Numbered from the stretch's first letter, positions 7,450 to 15,695 are shown. The stretch is 35,369 nt of DNA from Lachnospiraceae bacterium (GCA_900770345.1 CAAGKF010000290.1:1-35369); one strand, 5' to 3'. Numbers and translations: made by a program. The notes: a model not told the origin generated them from the sequence alone.

Positions 7450-8502
7450 ATGAAAAGAAGTTACAAAAGTTTACTGGGTCTGGCATTGGCAGGTATTATG
7501 ATGTTTTCTGCGGCAGGCTGTGCCAATAAGCCTGTTTCCGGAGGAAATTCCGGAAACTCCGCAGCTTCTACTACGGCAGCAGCTGCAGCAGCGGAAGGCG
7601 GTGAGACGAAGGCAGCGGGAAATGAGAAAGTTACAATTCGTATTGGCGGCGGCCCCAGCTCAGGCGCGAATTACACCACATTTGCAGGCATCGGAAATCT
7701 GATCAGCCAGGATCATCCCAATTATCTGATCAATACGGAGATATCCACCGGTTCACAGGAAAACATCCGTATGATTCAGAACGGCACCGTTCAGTTCGGT
7801 GTGGCAATGAGTGATGTGGAGGAGGCAGCGTTTAAGGGAACCAGAGAATTTGAAGGTGCTCCTGTGGAAATCTGCCATGTAATGGGCGGCTACAGCACCA
7901 TGCTGCATATGTTTGTCCCGAAGGATTCGGATATCAATTCCATTGCGGATCTGAAGGGAAAGAAGCTTGCAGTCAGCAAGGGCGCAATGGCTCAGTATTA
8001 TATGCCGATCCTGCTGGAGGCTTATGGTTTAACAAAGGATGATGTACAGATTACAGAAATCGCTCTTCAGGATATCTGTGATGCGGTTAATGACGGAAAT
8101 GCTGATTTCGGCGTACATATCACTCCTTATACCAGTTCTCCTATTGCGGATCTGGCTGCAACCAAAGGAATCAAACTGCTTTCTATTGATAAAGAGCATA
8201 TTGAAAAGATCACCAGCGAATATCCGTATTTCTTTGAGTGTACGATCCCGGGCGGCACATACACCGGAGTTGATGAGGATACCGTCGTGATAGGAACCAG
8301 AAATAACCTGATTTGTGCCAAGAATGTAGATGACGAGATTGTGTATAATTTTGTTAAGTCCATTATTGAGCATGAGGCAGATCTTCCGGATGTACATCCC
8401 ATGGCCTCTGATTTTAACAAAGAGAATGCAGTTGACGGTGTATTGATCGACATTCATCCCGGTGCTGTAAAATATTATCAGGAAATTGGTTTAATGAAAT
8501 AA
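7450..8502 (+). CDS. TAXI-family TRAP solute-binding lipoprotein
   Basis: The 350-residue protein has a lipoprotein signal peptide: basic start, hydrophobic core, then lipobox SAAGC with Cys24. An Ala/Thr/Gly-rich linker (about 30-60) tethers it to the membrane. The mature domain opens with VTIRIGGGPSSGANYTTFAG, the TAXI-type ligand-binding start, and continues with the STGSQENIRMIQNGTVQFGV region and the ADLKGKKLAVSKGAM hinge motif. It captures the substrate outside the cell and delivers it to the permease encoded just upstream. TAXI proteins bind small carboxylates such as glutamate, 2-oxoacids or larger organic acids. The spacing from its neighbours (20 and 23 bases) indicates one operon. 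Confidence 0.93.
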   Translation: MKRSYKSLLGLALAGIMMFSAAGCANKPVSGGNSGNSAASTTAAAAAAEGGETKAAGNEKVTIRIGGGPSSGANYTTFAGIGNLISQDHPNYLINTEISTGSQENIRMIQNGTVQFGVAMSDVEEAAFKGTREFEGAPVEICHVMGGYSTMLHMFVPKDSDINSIADLKGKKLAVSKGAMAQYYMPILLEAYGLTKDDVQITEIALQDICDAVNDGNADFGVHITPYTSSPIADLAATKGIKLLSIDKEHIEKITSEYPYFFECTIPGGTYTGVDEDTVVIGTRNNLICAKNVDDEIVYNFVKSIIEHEADLPDVHPMASDFNKENAVDGVLIDIHPGAVKYYQEIGLMK

Positions 8503-8525
8503 TGCAGAATTAAGGGAGAAGGATA

Positions 8526-9527
8526 ATGATAACAGTATTTGGACATAAGGTAGAGATGGGACAGAAGGCATATTTTACAATACCTGCAGGCCAGCTGGCT
8601 CATATGGCAGAAATTCAGATTCCTGTAATTGTAGTGGCAGGCAGTCAGGAAGGTCCTGTTCTCTGGATCAACGGAACGGTGCATGGTGATGAACTGAATG
8701 GTTCTTACGGCGCCTGGAAGCTTTCTGAGGAACTGGATCCGGAGAAGCTTAAAGGTACCCTGATCGTAACTCCGATATGCAATCCCATGGCATTTGAGTG
8801 CAGAAATAAAATTTCTGCAGTTGACAGTATGGACATGGATACTGCATTTCCGGGTGATCCGGAAGGAATGCTGACACAGAGGATAGCGTATAAAATCTAT
8901 CAGGAGGTAAAAAAGCATGCTTCCGCTTTGATCAGTTTTCACACCATGGCTACACCTTATCAGGCCAATCCCTATTCCGTCAGAAAGATTGTGCCGGGGG
9001 TAAAAGATTCTGTTAATCAGGTTGCCGAAGGAATGCAGAGATCCTTTGGAGTTACTGCAAACTGTGTTGTTGACCTGACTGCTGCTACCAATGAACTTCC
9101 GGGAGTAACAAGCGGGGCCCTTGATATTACCTGCTTAAAGGATGAAATCCCTGCTTTTATGGGAGAAATGGGTCAGGGAGGAAAGGTGGAGGAACCTTAT
9201 GTGGATGCGGCCAAAAGGGGAATCCGGAATGTAATGATTTATCTGAAGATGCTGGAAGGTGAGATTGTTAAACCAGAGAGGCAGGTGCTGATTACCAGAC
9301 GAAGATTTTTAAGAAGCAACAGAGGAGGCCTTATGAAAATGAATGTAAGGCCCGGCGATGAGGTTAAAGCAGGAACCAGCCTTCTGACTACACATTATTA
9401 TGGAAATGAACTGGAAGAATATCCGGCTCAAAGTGATTGTTATATTATCGGTATCCGTGAAAATCCGGTAGTAAGTGAAGGAGATCGTGTCGCGTTTGTA
9501 GGAACAGAGTGGAGAGACTGGCAGTAA
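8526..9527 (+). CDS. AstE/aspartoacylase-family zinc deacylase
   Basis: The 333-residue protein has the zinc-binding pattern of M14-like succinylglutamate desuccinylases and aspartoacylases: HGDE (His53, Glu56), a third ligand His139 in LISFHT, and a candidate catalytic Glu214 in AFMGEMGQGG. The C-terminal 80 residues form a beta-rich domain with MNVRPGDEVKAGTSL. The subgroup resembles bacterial N-acyl-amino-acid deacylases such as the N-acetyl-diaminobutyrate deacetylase DoeB. Expected reaction: hydrolysis of an N-acyl group from an amino acid, in the cytosol. Its place between the TRAP transporter and an acetyltransferase/PLP-lyase gene suggests that it deacylates the imported substrate. 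Its stop TAA overlaps the next start (TAATG), so the two are likely translationally coupled. Confidence 0.85.
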   Translation: MITVFGHKVEMGQKAYFTIPAGQLAHMAEIQIPVIVVAGSQEGPVLWINGTVHGDELNGSYGAWKLSEELDPEKLKGTLIVTPICNPMAFECRNKISAVDSMDMDTAFPGDPEGMLTQRIAYKIYQEVKKHASALISFHTMATPYQANPYSVRKIVPGVKDSVNQVAEGMQRSFGVTANCVVDLTAATNELPGVTSGALDITCLKDEIPAFMGEMGQGGKVEEPYVDAAKRGIRNVMIYLKMLEGEIVKPERQVLITRRRFLRSNRGGLMKMNVRPGDEVKAGTSLLTTHYYGNELEEYPAQSDCYIIGIRENPVVSEGDRVAFVGTEWRDWQ

Positions 9528-11203
9528 TGAAAGACAAAAGACTGCAGGTCAGGATCGGGGGGAGGGAAGACCTCCCCCTTCTGTTTGAGATCTGCAAAAA
9601 TCAGACGAGAGAGGAATTTTGCCTTTGGGGCGCGGATTTCGTATATGATTATCCTCCGGATCTGAGGCAGATGGAGGAAAGTTTTAAAAGCCGCAGGGAT
9701 ACCGTATTTTATGCAGCGGAGGTCTCCGGACGCATGGTGGGATTTGCGGAAATTACCGGGATAGAGAAGGAAAAGAAAAAAGGGATACTGGCCAGGATTG
9801 TTCTGGACAAGCATCAGAGAGGGAAGGGCTTTGGAAAAGCTTTTGTGCAGGAAATTGTAAGGCGGGCAGTCCGGGAACTGGAGCTGGAAGAGATCCTTCT
9901 TGTGGTATATTCTCATAATCAGAGAGCCAGAAAATGCTATGAATCCTGCGGTTTTCAGTATGAGAAGGAAGTGATCCGGCCGGGAAGACCGGATGCATTA
10001 CAAATGAAAATAAACGCAAAGGAGCTAAAAATGGAGCTGAAACACAATTTTGATGAAGCAGTTATAAGAAGGGGTACGGATGCCAAGAAATATAATCCGG
10101 CATTTTATCCGGAGGATGTACTTCCCATGTGGATCGCGGACACTGATTTTAAGTGTCCCCAGCCGGTCATTGACGCGATAATGGAAAGAATGGCACAGGG
10201 GGTATACGGTTATCCCCATGTCAGCGAGGAATTCAAAAAAGCGATTGCCCGCTGGGAAAGGGTGCGCTTTGGCTGGAAAATTCCCGCTTCTGCTGTTGAA
10301 TTCGTGCCAGGAGTTATCCCCGGTGTAATCTGCGCAGTGAGAGCACTGAGCCATCCCGGAGACAATATCGTAATCAATACCCCCTGTTATCCGCCGTTTA
10401 AAGATCTTAGCGACCACAACGGAAGACATCTGCTGAGAAACGAGTTAAAGGTAGTCAATGGTCAGTATTCTATTGATTTTGAGGATCTGGAAGAAAAGCT
10501 TTCTGATGTGAGATCCAGGCTGTTTATTCTTTGCAACCCTCAGAATCCCACAGGAAGAGTATTCACACTGGAGGAGTTAAAGAGGATCGGAGAGCTGTGC
10601 TTAAAACATAACGTATTTGTGCTGGTCGACGAAATTCACTGCGATCTGGTGTACAAAGGCTACAGGCATATTCCTTTTGCGAGCATCTGTGAGGAATTTG
10701 CCCAAAACAGCATAACCTTTGTAAATGCCAGCAAAACCTTCAATACGGCAGGCTTCCGTACAGCAGGCTTCATCTGCTTAAATCCGGCGGTGAAGGCAGC
10801 GGTGCATGAGGCTGTGCTGGATAACAAGGGAATCGGAGAAAATCTGGGAGGAACGGTTGCAACCATTGCGGCCTATACAAAGTGTGATTATTACGCGGAT
10901 CAGATGATGGAGTATCTGGAAGGCAATCTGGATCTGGTATGCCGGGAGCTGGAAAAGACAAACGGAAAGGTAAAACTGATCCGGCCGGAGGGAACCTATC
11001 TTCTGTGGCTGGACTGCCGCGGCCTTGGGATGAATCAGAAGGAGCTGGTGGATTTCTTTGTGAACAAGGTAAAGGTAGGCTTTAATTCAGGAACCGGTTT
11101 CGGGCCGGAGGGAGCAGGATTCATGCGCATGAACATCGCGACTCAGAGAGCTGTTGTGGAGGAAGCGTTGAGGAGAATTATAAGAGAAGTAAATGCGCTG
11201 TAA
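9527..11203 (+). CDS. GNAT acetyltransferase - MalY/PatB-type PLP lyase fusion
   Basis: This is one 558-residue reading frame with two complete enzymes. Residues 1 to about 165 are a GNAT N-acetyltransferase with the acetyl-CoA loop HQRGKGFG (about 96-103) and NQRARKCYESCGF (about 131-143). Residues 169-558 are a fold-type I PLP enzyme of the MalY/PatB cystathionine/cysteine-conjugate beta-lyase group, with NFDEAVIRRGTDAKKY, MWIADTDF, NPQNPTGR, DEIHCDL, SKTFN with the PLP lysine at about residue 403, and MRMNIA. No stop separates them. ATG 10031 matches the natural start of MalY-type proteins and has its own ribosome site. The start at 9527 overlaps the deacylase stop; a GTG at 9509 is the alternative. 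Joint transcription with TRAP and deacylase genes suggests processing of an imported S- or N-substituted amino acid. Confidence 0.85.
   Translation: MKDKRLQVRIGGREDLPLLFEICKNQTREEFCLWGADFVYDYPPDLRQMEESFKSRRDTVFYAAEVSGRMVGFAEITGIEKEKKKGILARIVLDKHQRGKGFGKAFVQEIVRRAVRELELEEILLVVYSHNQRARKCYESCGFQYEKEVIRPGRPDALQMKINAKELKMELKHNFDEAVIRRGTDAKKYNPAFYPEDVLPMWIADTDFKCPQPVIDAIMERMAQGVYGYPHVSEEFKKAIARWERVRFGWKIPASAVEFVPGVIPGVICAVRALSHPGDNIVINTPCYPPFKDLSDHNGRHLLRNELKVVNGQYSIDFEDLEEKLSDVRSRLFILCNPQNPTGRVFTLEELKRIGELCLKHNVFVLVDEIHCDLVYKGYRHIPFASICEEFAQNSITFVNASKTFNTAGFRTAGFICLNPAVKAAVHEAVLDNKGIGENLGGTVATIAAYTKCDYYADQMMEYLEGNLDLVCRELEKTNGKVKLIRPEGTYLLWLDCRGLGMNQKELVDFFVNKVKVGFNSGTGFGPEGAGFMRMNIATQRAVVEEALRRIIREVNAL
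10018..10033 (+). promoter_or_regulatory. Internal ribosome binding site and start inside the fusion gene
   Basis: AAAGGAG (10018-10024) lies 6 bases before an in-frame ATG (10031) at the exact point where MalY/PatB homology begins (MELKHNFDEAV). This would allow a free 390-residue lyase to be made besides the fusion. It is the signature of two formerly separate genes whose intervening stop was lost. Confidence 0.65.
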
Positions 11204-11204
11204 G

Positions 11205-11233
11205 AAAAACGCGCCGGATTAATCCAGGCGCGT
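11205..11233 (-). terminator. Terminator of the convergent lysR gene, spanning its stop codon
   Basis: Read on the minus strand, ACGCGCC-T-GGATTAATCC-GGCGCGT forms a compact hairpin (7-bp outer stem 11209-11215/11227-11233 around a palindrome) followed by TTTTT. The lysR stop codon lies within the hairpin, and the fusion gene on the other strand ends at 11203. Confidence 0.65.
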
Positions 11234-12139
11234 CGGAGCAACATTTTTAACAAGATTGATAAATTCGATTGCCGCATTGGAGAAGACGGTGCCTTCCCGA
11301 TATGCAATTGCAAGATCCCAATGTGTAACAGGGTCGCCAAAGGAGAAGAGCTTTGGCGGCTCTTTTTGGCTTGGTATCTTTGTCACGGTTTCGGGAATAA
11401 TGGAACTTCCCAAACCGACCTCCGTCATTCGGAAAGCGGATTCCACACTCTTTACTTTCAGCGTAAAAGCAGGAGTAATATTATACTCTTTAAAGATCTC
11501 AAGACTTTTGGCTGCTATGGACTGTTCTCCGTTTAAACCGATATAAGGCTGATTATGGAGCAGACGGATATCAATCCAGGGATATTTGAGTCCGGGCTTT
11601 GTTATTGCCTTTGCTGCAAGGGCCTGAGAAGCGGGAACCGCCAGGAGAAGCTCCTCCTCAAAAAACGGAATATAGTTCAGTTTGGGAATATTTCTCTGAT
11701 TAATAATAGCCAGATCGATTTCACCGTTTAAAAGGATTTTTTCAAGGCCTGCGGTGGTATAGTTCTCGTAGAGCTGAAGATCTACGTTGGGGTATTTGTT
11801 GATAAATGCCTTCAGGATGGAGGGCATGTTATAGGACATACGAAGAACAGCACAGCCTACCTTCAGACGGCCGGAAAGCGCTTCGTTGATACCGGAAAGC
11901 TCCTGCTGAAGTCCGCTGTACAGGGCAATGATCTTTTTGGCTGTTTCCACATAGGTTTCTCCCGCGTAAGTGAGGATCAGACGGTTGTTGATCCTGGAGA
12001 AAAGCTGGACTCCCAGACGGCGCTCCAGATCACGGATATAGCGGCTCAGCGACGGCTGTGATACAAAAAGAGCCTCCGCTGCTTTGGAAACCGTTCCGTA
12101 TTCTGCGATTGCCAGTACATAAGATAATTCCTTTAACAT
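11219..12139 (-). CDS. LysR-family transcriptional regulator (TRAP operon)
   Basis: This 306-residue regulator has an N-terminal winged helix-turn-helix (about residues 1-60, with GTVSKAAEALFVSQPSLSRY) and a periplasmic-binding-protein-like effector domain (about 90-295, starting LSGRLKVGCAVLRM). It is encoded tail-to-tail with the TRAP/deacylase/fusion operon and is the nearest candidate to bind the ATAG-N7-CTAT operator at 5397-5411. LysR proteins usually sit divergent from their target. Here the gene lies at the far end of the operon it probably controls, so the assignment is inference. A GAAGGAAC ribosome site precedes ATG 12139. Confidence 0.9.
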   Translation of the reverse strand: MLKELSYVLAIAEYGTVSKAAEALFVSQPSLSRYIRDLERRLGVQLFSRINNRLILTYAGETYVETAKKIIALYSGLQQELSGINEALSGRLKVGCAVLRMSYNMPSILKAFINKYPNVDLQLYENYTTAGLEKILLNGEIDLAIINQRNIPKLNYIPFFEEELLLAVPASQALAAKAITKPGLKYPWIDIRLLHNQPYIGLNGEQSIAAKSLEIFKEYNITPAFTLKVKSVESAFRMTEVGLGSSIIPETVTKIPSQKEPPKLFSFGDPVTHWDLAIAYREGTVFSNAAIEFINLVKNVAPTRLD

Positions 12140-12262
12140 AAGTATCGTTCCTTCTGTTGGTCTGATTCAGTTCGTCTGCTGTCGAACTTATTGTACACGA
12201 TATGAATGGAATTTGCAAAGGAAGGGGTGTAAAAATTCGATATATGTTATACTACTGTTATA

Positions 12263-12296
12263 GTTCAGACGGCACTTGTTTTCGCGCCGTCTGAAC
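12263..12296. repeat. Perfect 11-bp inverted repeat in the YgjP-gene leader
   Basis: GTTCAGACGGC (12263-12273) pairs with GCCGTCTGAAC (12286-12296) around a 12-base loop. It lies about 80 bases ahead of the metalloprotease gene, directly after a TATACT/TATAGT promoter-like stretch (12248-12264). No T-run follows on either strand, so it is more likely a leader hairpin or operator than a terminator. Confidence 0.6.
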
Positions 12297-12377
12297 AGCA
12301 ACATGCTACCTGTACAGTGTTTAAAAATTTATCAGCAGGAAATAATTAAGACAAAAGAGAAAAGCGGGGAAGATATA

Positions 12378-12977
12378 ATGATAAAAAAGATAGAGATCGG
12401 CTGGCGGCAGAATGATACGGAAGGTGTTATACCGGTAGAAGTAATTTATTCCCGGCGCAGGAGTCTGGGGCTGGAGATAAAGCCGGACGGCAGCGTCCGG
12501 GCCAGAGTGCCCCTTCGCAGCTCCAATGAGCAGGTAATGACGTTTATAAAGGAACGTCAGGAGTGGATCGTGGAAAAATGGTTCCTGGTGAAAGAGCGCC
12601 GGAAGGAGGAGGAAAACCGTCCTCTTCGCGATTATGAGAAGGATGAAAGGCTGGAAAAATACTACCGCCGGGAGGCAAAGAAAAAGCTGGAGGAGCGGAC
12701 AGCCTATTTTGCGGAAAAAATGGGAGTTACATATAACAGGATCGCCGTAAAAGCGGCAAAAACCAGATGGGGAAGCTGCAGTGCCCAGGGAAATCTGAAT
12801 TTTCACTGGAAGCTGATCCTGATGCCTCCCCAGGTTCTTGACTATGTGGTGGTCCATGAACTGGCCCACCGGAAGGAAATGAATCACTCCGAGCGCTTTT
12901 GGGCGGAGGTTGCGCGTATTCTGCCGGATTATAAGATCAGGCGGAAGTGGCTGAAGGAAAACGGCGGGAATGTCTGA
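12378..12977 (+). CDS. YgjP-like zinc metallopeptidase (DUF45)
   Basis: The 199-residue protein carries VVVHELAHRKEMNHSERFW (about residues 157-175), the HExxH zinc site with a third His in NHS that defines the YgjP/WLM-like DUF45 family. TRWGSCSAQGNLNFHWKL (about 131-148) lies ahead of it. Members are small cytoplasmic predicted metalloproteases; a UTP pyrophosphatase activity has also been attributed to the family, so the true substrate is open. The frame is open upstream to 12276, but ATG 12378 has GGGGAAG just before it and starts the conserved region. Its last 41 bases overlap the 3' end of the convergent NhaC gene. Confidence 0.88.
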   Translation: MIKKIEIGWRQNDTEGVIPVEVIYSRRRSLGLEIKPDGSVRARVPLRSSNEQVMTFIKERQEWIVEKWFLVKERRKEEENRPLRDYEKDERLEKYYRREAKKKLEERTAYFAEKMGVTYNRIAVKAAKTRWGSCSAQGNLNFHWKLILMPPQVLDYVVVHELAHRKEMNHSERFWAEVARILPDYKIRRKWLKENGGNV

Positions 12978-14262
12978 ACATTGCCAGAAGAATCCCCCAA
13001 AGAGGTACCAGATAAAGGTAGAAGGCCAGAAAAAGGCAGCTCATGGAGGCGCCTATGGTGGCTACAGGTACTGCTCCGGCTATCCCCCAGGGAATAAGGG
13101 CGGCCAGGAGAATGGATGTGTCCTCCAGGGCCAGAGCCAGCTCCTCCTTCTTCTCATAGAGCCCTTCACAGATCTGACAGGTGAGAATGGTGCCAAGACT
13201 CTGATTGCAGCTGACGGCACAGGCAAACAGGGAAGTCAGAGTCACGGTCCCGAAGGGAGTCAGGAACCGGGCGGAATCTGCCATAGTCTTTTTGATGCCG
13301 CTTAACAGACCTGTGTGAGAAAAGATCCCTGAGTAAGAGGAGGAGATCAGCACAATAAGGCCTGCTTTTACCATGGATTGGATCCCTCCGCCGTTCATCA
13401 GCTCAGCCAGCCGTGTACCGGTCTCGGCCCGGTAGCCGGTCCACAGGATGCGAAGCATCTCAGCGGGAGCCGTGTTCTGGAGGAACAGTGCAATTGCGAC
13501 AGCTGCCAGAATACTGACTGTCATGGCATATTTAACATTTACATGCATCAGGGCCAGTCCAAGGATAAGAAGGGCAGGAAGAGCTGTGATCCAGTGAAGA
13601 GAAAAATGATCCTTAAACAGTGCTACGATCGTGAGATCCGGTTCTCCTGCGCTCTGGCCTGCCAGGATAACATAAAGAAAGCAGCTGACAAGAAAGGGGA
13701 TCAGACCGGAGCGGACCATATTTTTAATATTTGTGTAGATATCCGTGTCTGTAAGGGAACATACCAGCTGTGCGCTGGAGGACATAGGGGAACAGCGGTC
13801 ACCGAAAAAGATGCCGGATAAAACAGCTCCTCCGGTCAGCAGCGGATCCAGACCGGCGGCATTTGAAATAAGCATGCAGATAACGCCCATGGTGCTGACC
13901 GTTCCGAAGGAGGTGCCGGTGAGAAATGACATCATGGAACACAGCAGAAAGGTGCAGAGCACAAAATACCGCGGCTGGATCAGGCTGACGGCATGATACA
14001 GAATAAAAGGAATGGCGCCGCAGATCCGCCAGGAGGCAGTGAGGCAGCCGATCAGCACAAAAATAATCAGTATATTGGACACTCTGGAGGCCCCTTCCAG
14101 AAGCATGGAGCAGGTACGTCCCGGAGAATTCCCGCGGCGGATGCTGTAAAGAGAAAAGCATACCAGCCCGAAAAGAAGGGCAAAAAGCACCTCTGTGCCT
14201 GTAAGGACACAAAAAGTAAGCCCTGCCAGGAAAAATCCCAGGGTAATATGTTCTGCTGTCAT
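12937..14262 (-). CDS. NhaC-family Na+/H+ antiporter
   Basis: The 441-residue protein has about eleven hydrophobic segments. The diagnostic NhaC-type stretches are FLTGTSFGTVSTMGVICM (about residues 112-129) and SGIFFGDRCSPMSSSAQL, the ion-binding region with Gly-Asp and Ser-Pro. NhaC-family carriers exchange Na+ for protons, or a substrate pair such as malate and lactate. A GGGAGG site precedes the start. It lies apart from an obvious operon, on the minus strand between the metalloprotease gene (tail-to-tail overlap) and the divergent dehydrogenase gene. Its function could be Na+ export, sustaining the Na+-coupled TRAP and DAACS carriers nearby; that link is inference. Confidence 0.85.
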   Translation of the reverse strand: MTAEHITLGFFLAGLTFCVLTGTEVLFALLFGLVCFSLYSIRRGNSPGRTCSMLLEGASRVSNILIIFVLIGCLTASWRICGAIPFILYHAVSLIQPRYFVLCTFLLCSMMSFLTGTSFGTVSTMGVICMLISNAAGLDPLLTGGAVLSGIFFGDRCSPMSSSAQLVCSLTDTDIYTNIKNMVRSGLIPFLVSCFLYVILAGQSAGEPDLTIVALFKDHFSLHWITALPALLILGLALMHVNVKYAMTVSILAAVAIALFLQNTAPAEMLRILWTGYRAETGTRLAELMNGGGIQSMVKAGLIVLISSSYSGIFSHTGLLSGIKKTMADSARFLTPFGTVTLTSLFACAVSCNQSLGTILTCQICEGLYEKKEELALALEDTSILLAALIPWGIAGAVPVATIGASMSCLFLAFYLYLVPLWGILLAMFRHSRRFPSATSA

Positions 14263-14417
14263 TTGTAAACCCTCCCGAATATAACTTTTATTCCATCATA
14301 CGGTTTGCTGAAAACAGTACCGGATCATTACTGGATTCCAATGTATCATACTTGATATCAAAAAGCAAACAGAAAACGAAATGCAGAAAACCTATAATTG
14401 TACATGCAGGTTCCGTA

Positions 14418-14447
14418 TTGGACTCTGCGTTTTTTTTACAATATAGT
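14418..14447 (+). promoter_or_regulatory. Promoter of the isocitrate/isopropylmalate-type dehydrogenase gene
   Basis: TTGGAC (14418-14423), an 18-base spacer containing a T8 run, and TATAGT (14442-14447). This is the same -35 hexamer and spacing as the TRAP promoter at 5434. An 11-base direct repeat CGGATCATTAC at 14321-14331 and 14466-14476 brackets it. The rest of the 250-base gap to the NhaC gene shows nothing else I can name. Confidence 0.55.
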
Positions 14448-14514
14448 AAAGGTAAGAAAACGCAGCGGATCATTACAGAAACATCGATATCAATCAGGGA
14501 GAGGAGAAATATTT

Positions 14515-15675
14515 ATGGAGTCAATTGCAGCAGCACAGAAAACATTTGGGGAACTGATCCAGTCTGAATTTGAGCGCATTGAGCGTATGAAACAGGATAA
14601 TGAGATCACGGATTTTAACAAACTGGACAAGATTATTGTCGGCGTTCTGCCGGGTGACGGCATCGGACCGCTGATCATGAAACAGGCTCTGCGGGTACTG
14701 AGAGAACTGATGGCGCCGGAGCTGGAAGCGGGAAAAGTGGAGATACGGGAAATTGAAGGCATGACCATTGAGAACAGAGCGGCAAAGCTTCAGAGTCTTC
14801 CGGATGAGGTGCTGGAAGAGGTGAAGAAATGCCATGTTCTGTTAAAAGGACCGATGGTAACTCCCAGAGCCGGGGACCCCTGGCCGAATCTGGTCAGCGC
14901 CAACAGTCTTCTGCGCAGAAATCTGGAGCTGTTTGCGGCAGTGCGTCCGATTCAGATTCCGGATAAGGGAATCGACTGGACTTTCTTCCGTGAAAATATT
15001 GAGGGTGAATATATCTGGGGCAACAAGGGCATCCAGGTAAACGAGGATCTGGCAGTGGATTTTAAGGTGCAGACCAGACAGGGAAGCGAGCGCATTGCCA
15101 GGGCGGCATTTGAATTTGCCCGCAAGAACGGAAAGAAGAATGTAACCGTTGTTACGAAGGCAAACATTGTAAAGCTGGCTGACGGAAACTTTATTAAGGC
15201 TGTCCGCAGGGTCGGCGAAGAGTATCCGGAGATCGAGATCCAGGAGCGTCTGGTAGACGCCATGTGCGCAAAGATGCTGGACCCGGAGTTTAACGCCGGC
15301 ATTGAGGTTATTGTTCTTCCGAACCTTTACGGCGATATCGTTACGGATGTGGCTGCGGAGCATCAGGGCGGACTGGGAACAGCCTCCTCCTCCAATATCG
15401 GAAACCGCTATGCCATGTTTGAGGCAATCCACGGTACGGCGCCTTATCTGATCAGTCACGGCAGAGGCGATTACGCGGATCCGTGTTCTCTGATCCGTGC
15501 GGTGGGAATGATGATGGCACACATCGGCTACGGCGACCGCAAGGCCATTCTGGATCAGGCATTAAATATCTGCACCGTGACCGAGAGGAAGCTGGCAGTG
15601 ACCACCGATAAGGACGGCGCAAGCTCTGCGGAGTTTACGGATTATCTGCTGGATACGATCAGGAAAGTAAAATAA
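14515..15675 (+). CDS. Isocitrate/isopropylmalate dehydrogenase family protein
   Basis: This 386-residue cytosolic NAD(P)-dependent beta-decarboxylating dehydrogenase shows LPGDGIGP (about residues 45-52) and LLRRNLELFAAVRP (about 132-145, the substrate-binding arginine block). ENIEGEYIWG, NLYGDIVTDVAAEHQGGLG (about 270-288) and AIHGTAPYL (about 304-312) follow. The family covers isocitrate, 3-isopropylmalate, homoisocitrate and tartrate dehydrogenases, and the substrate loop does not settle which. It has an extra N-terminal stretch of about 37 residues before the fold begins. The start is ATG 14515 after GAGAGGAG; an open frame reaches 14398 but lacks homology. No leu genes or citrate synthase adjoin it, so a 2-hydroxy-acid dehydrogenase serving the nearby tricarboxylate modules is possible. 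Confidence 0.82.
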   Translation: MESIAAAQKTFGELIQSEFERIERMKQDNEITDFNKLDKIIVGVLPGDGIGPLIMKQALRVLRELMAPELEAGKVEIREIEGMTIENRAAKLQSLPDEVLEEVKKCHVLLKGPMVTPRAGDPWPNLVSANSLLRRNLELFAAVRPIQIPDKGIDWTFFRENIEGEYIWGNKGIQVNEDLAVDFKVQTRQGSERIARAAFEFARKNGKKNVTVVTKANIVKLADGNFIKAVRRVGEEYPEIEIQERLVDAMCAKMLDPEFNAGIEVIVLPNLYGDIVTDVAAEHQGGLGTASSSNIGNRYAMFEAIHGTAPYLISHGRGDYADPCSLIRAVGMMMAHIGYGDRKAILDQALNICTVTERKLAVTTDKDGASSAEFTDYLLDTIRKVK

Positions 15676-15695
15676 GGAAAACAAAGCTTAGAACC

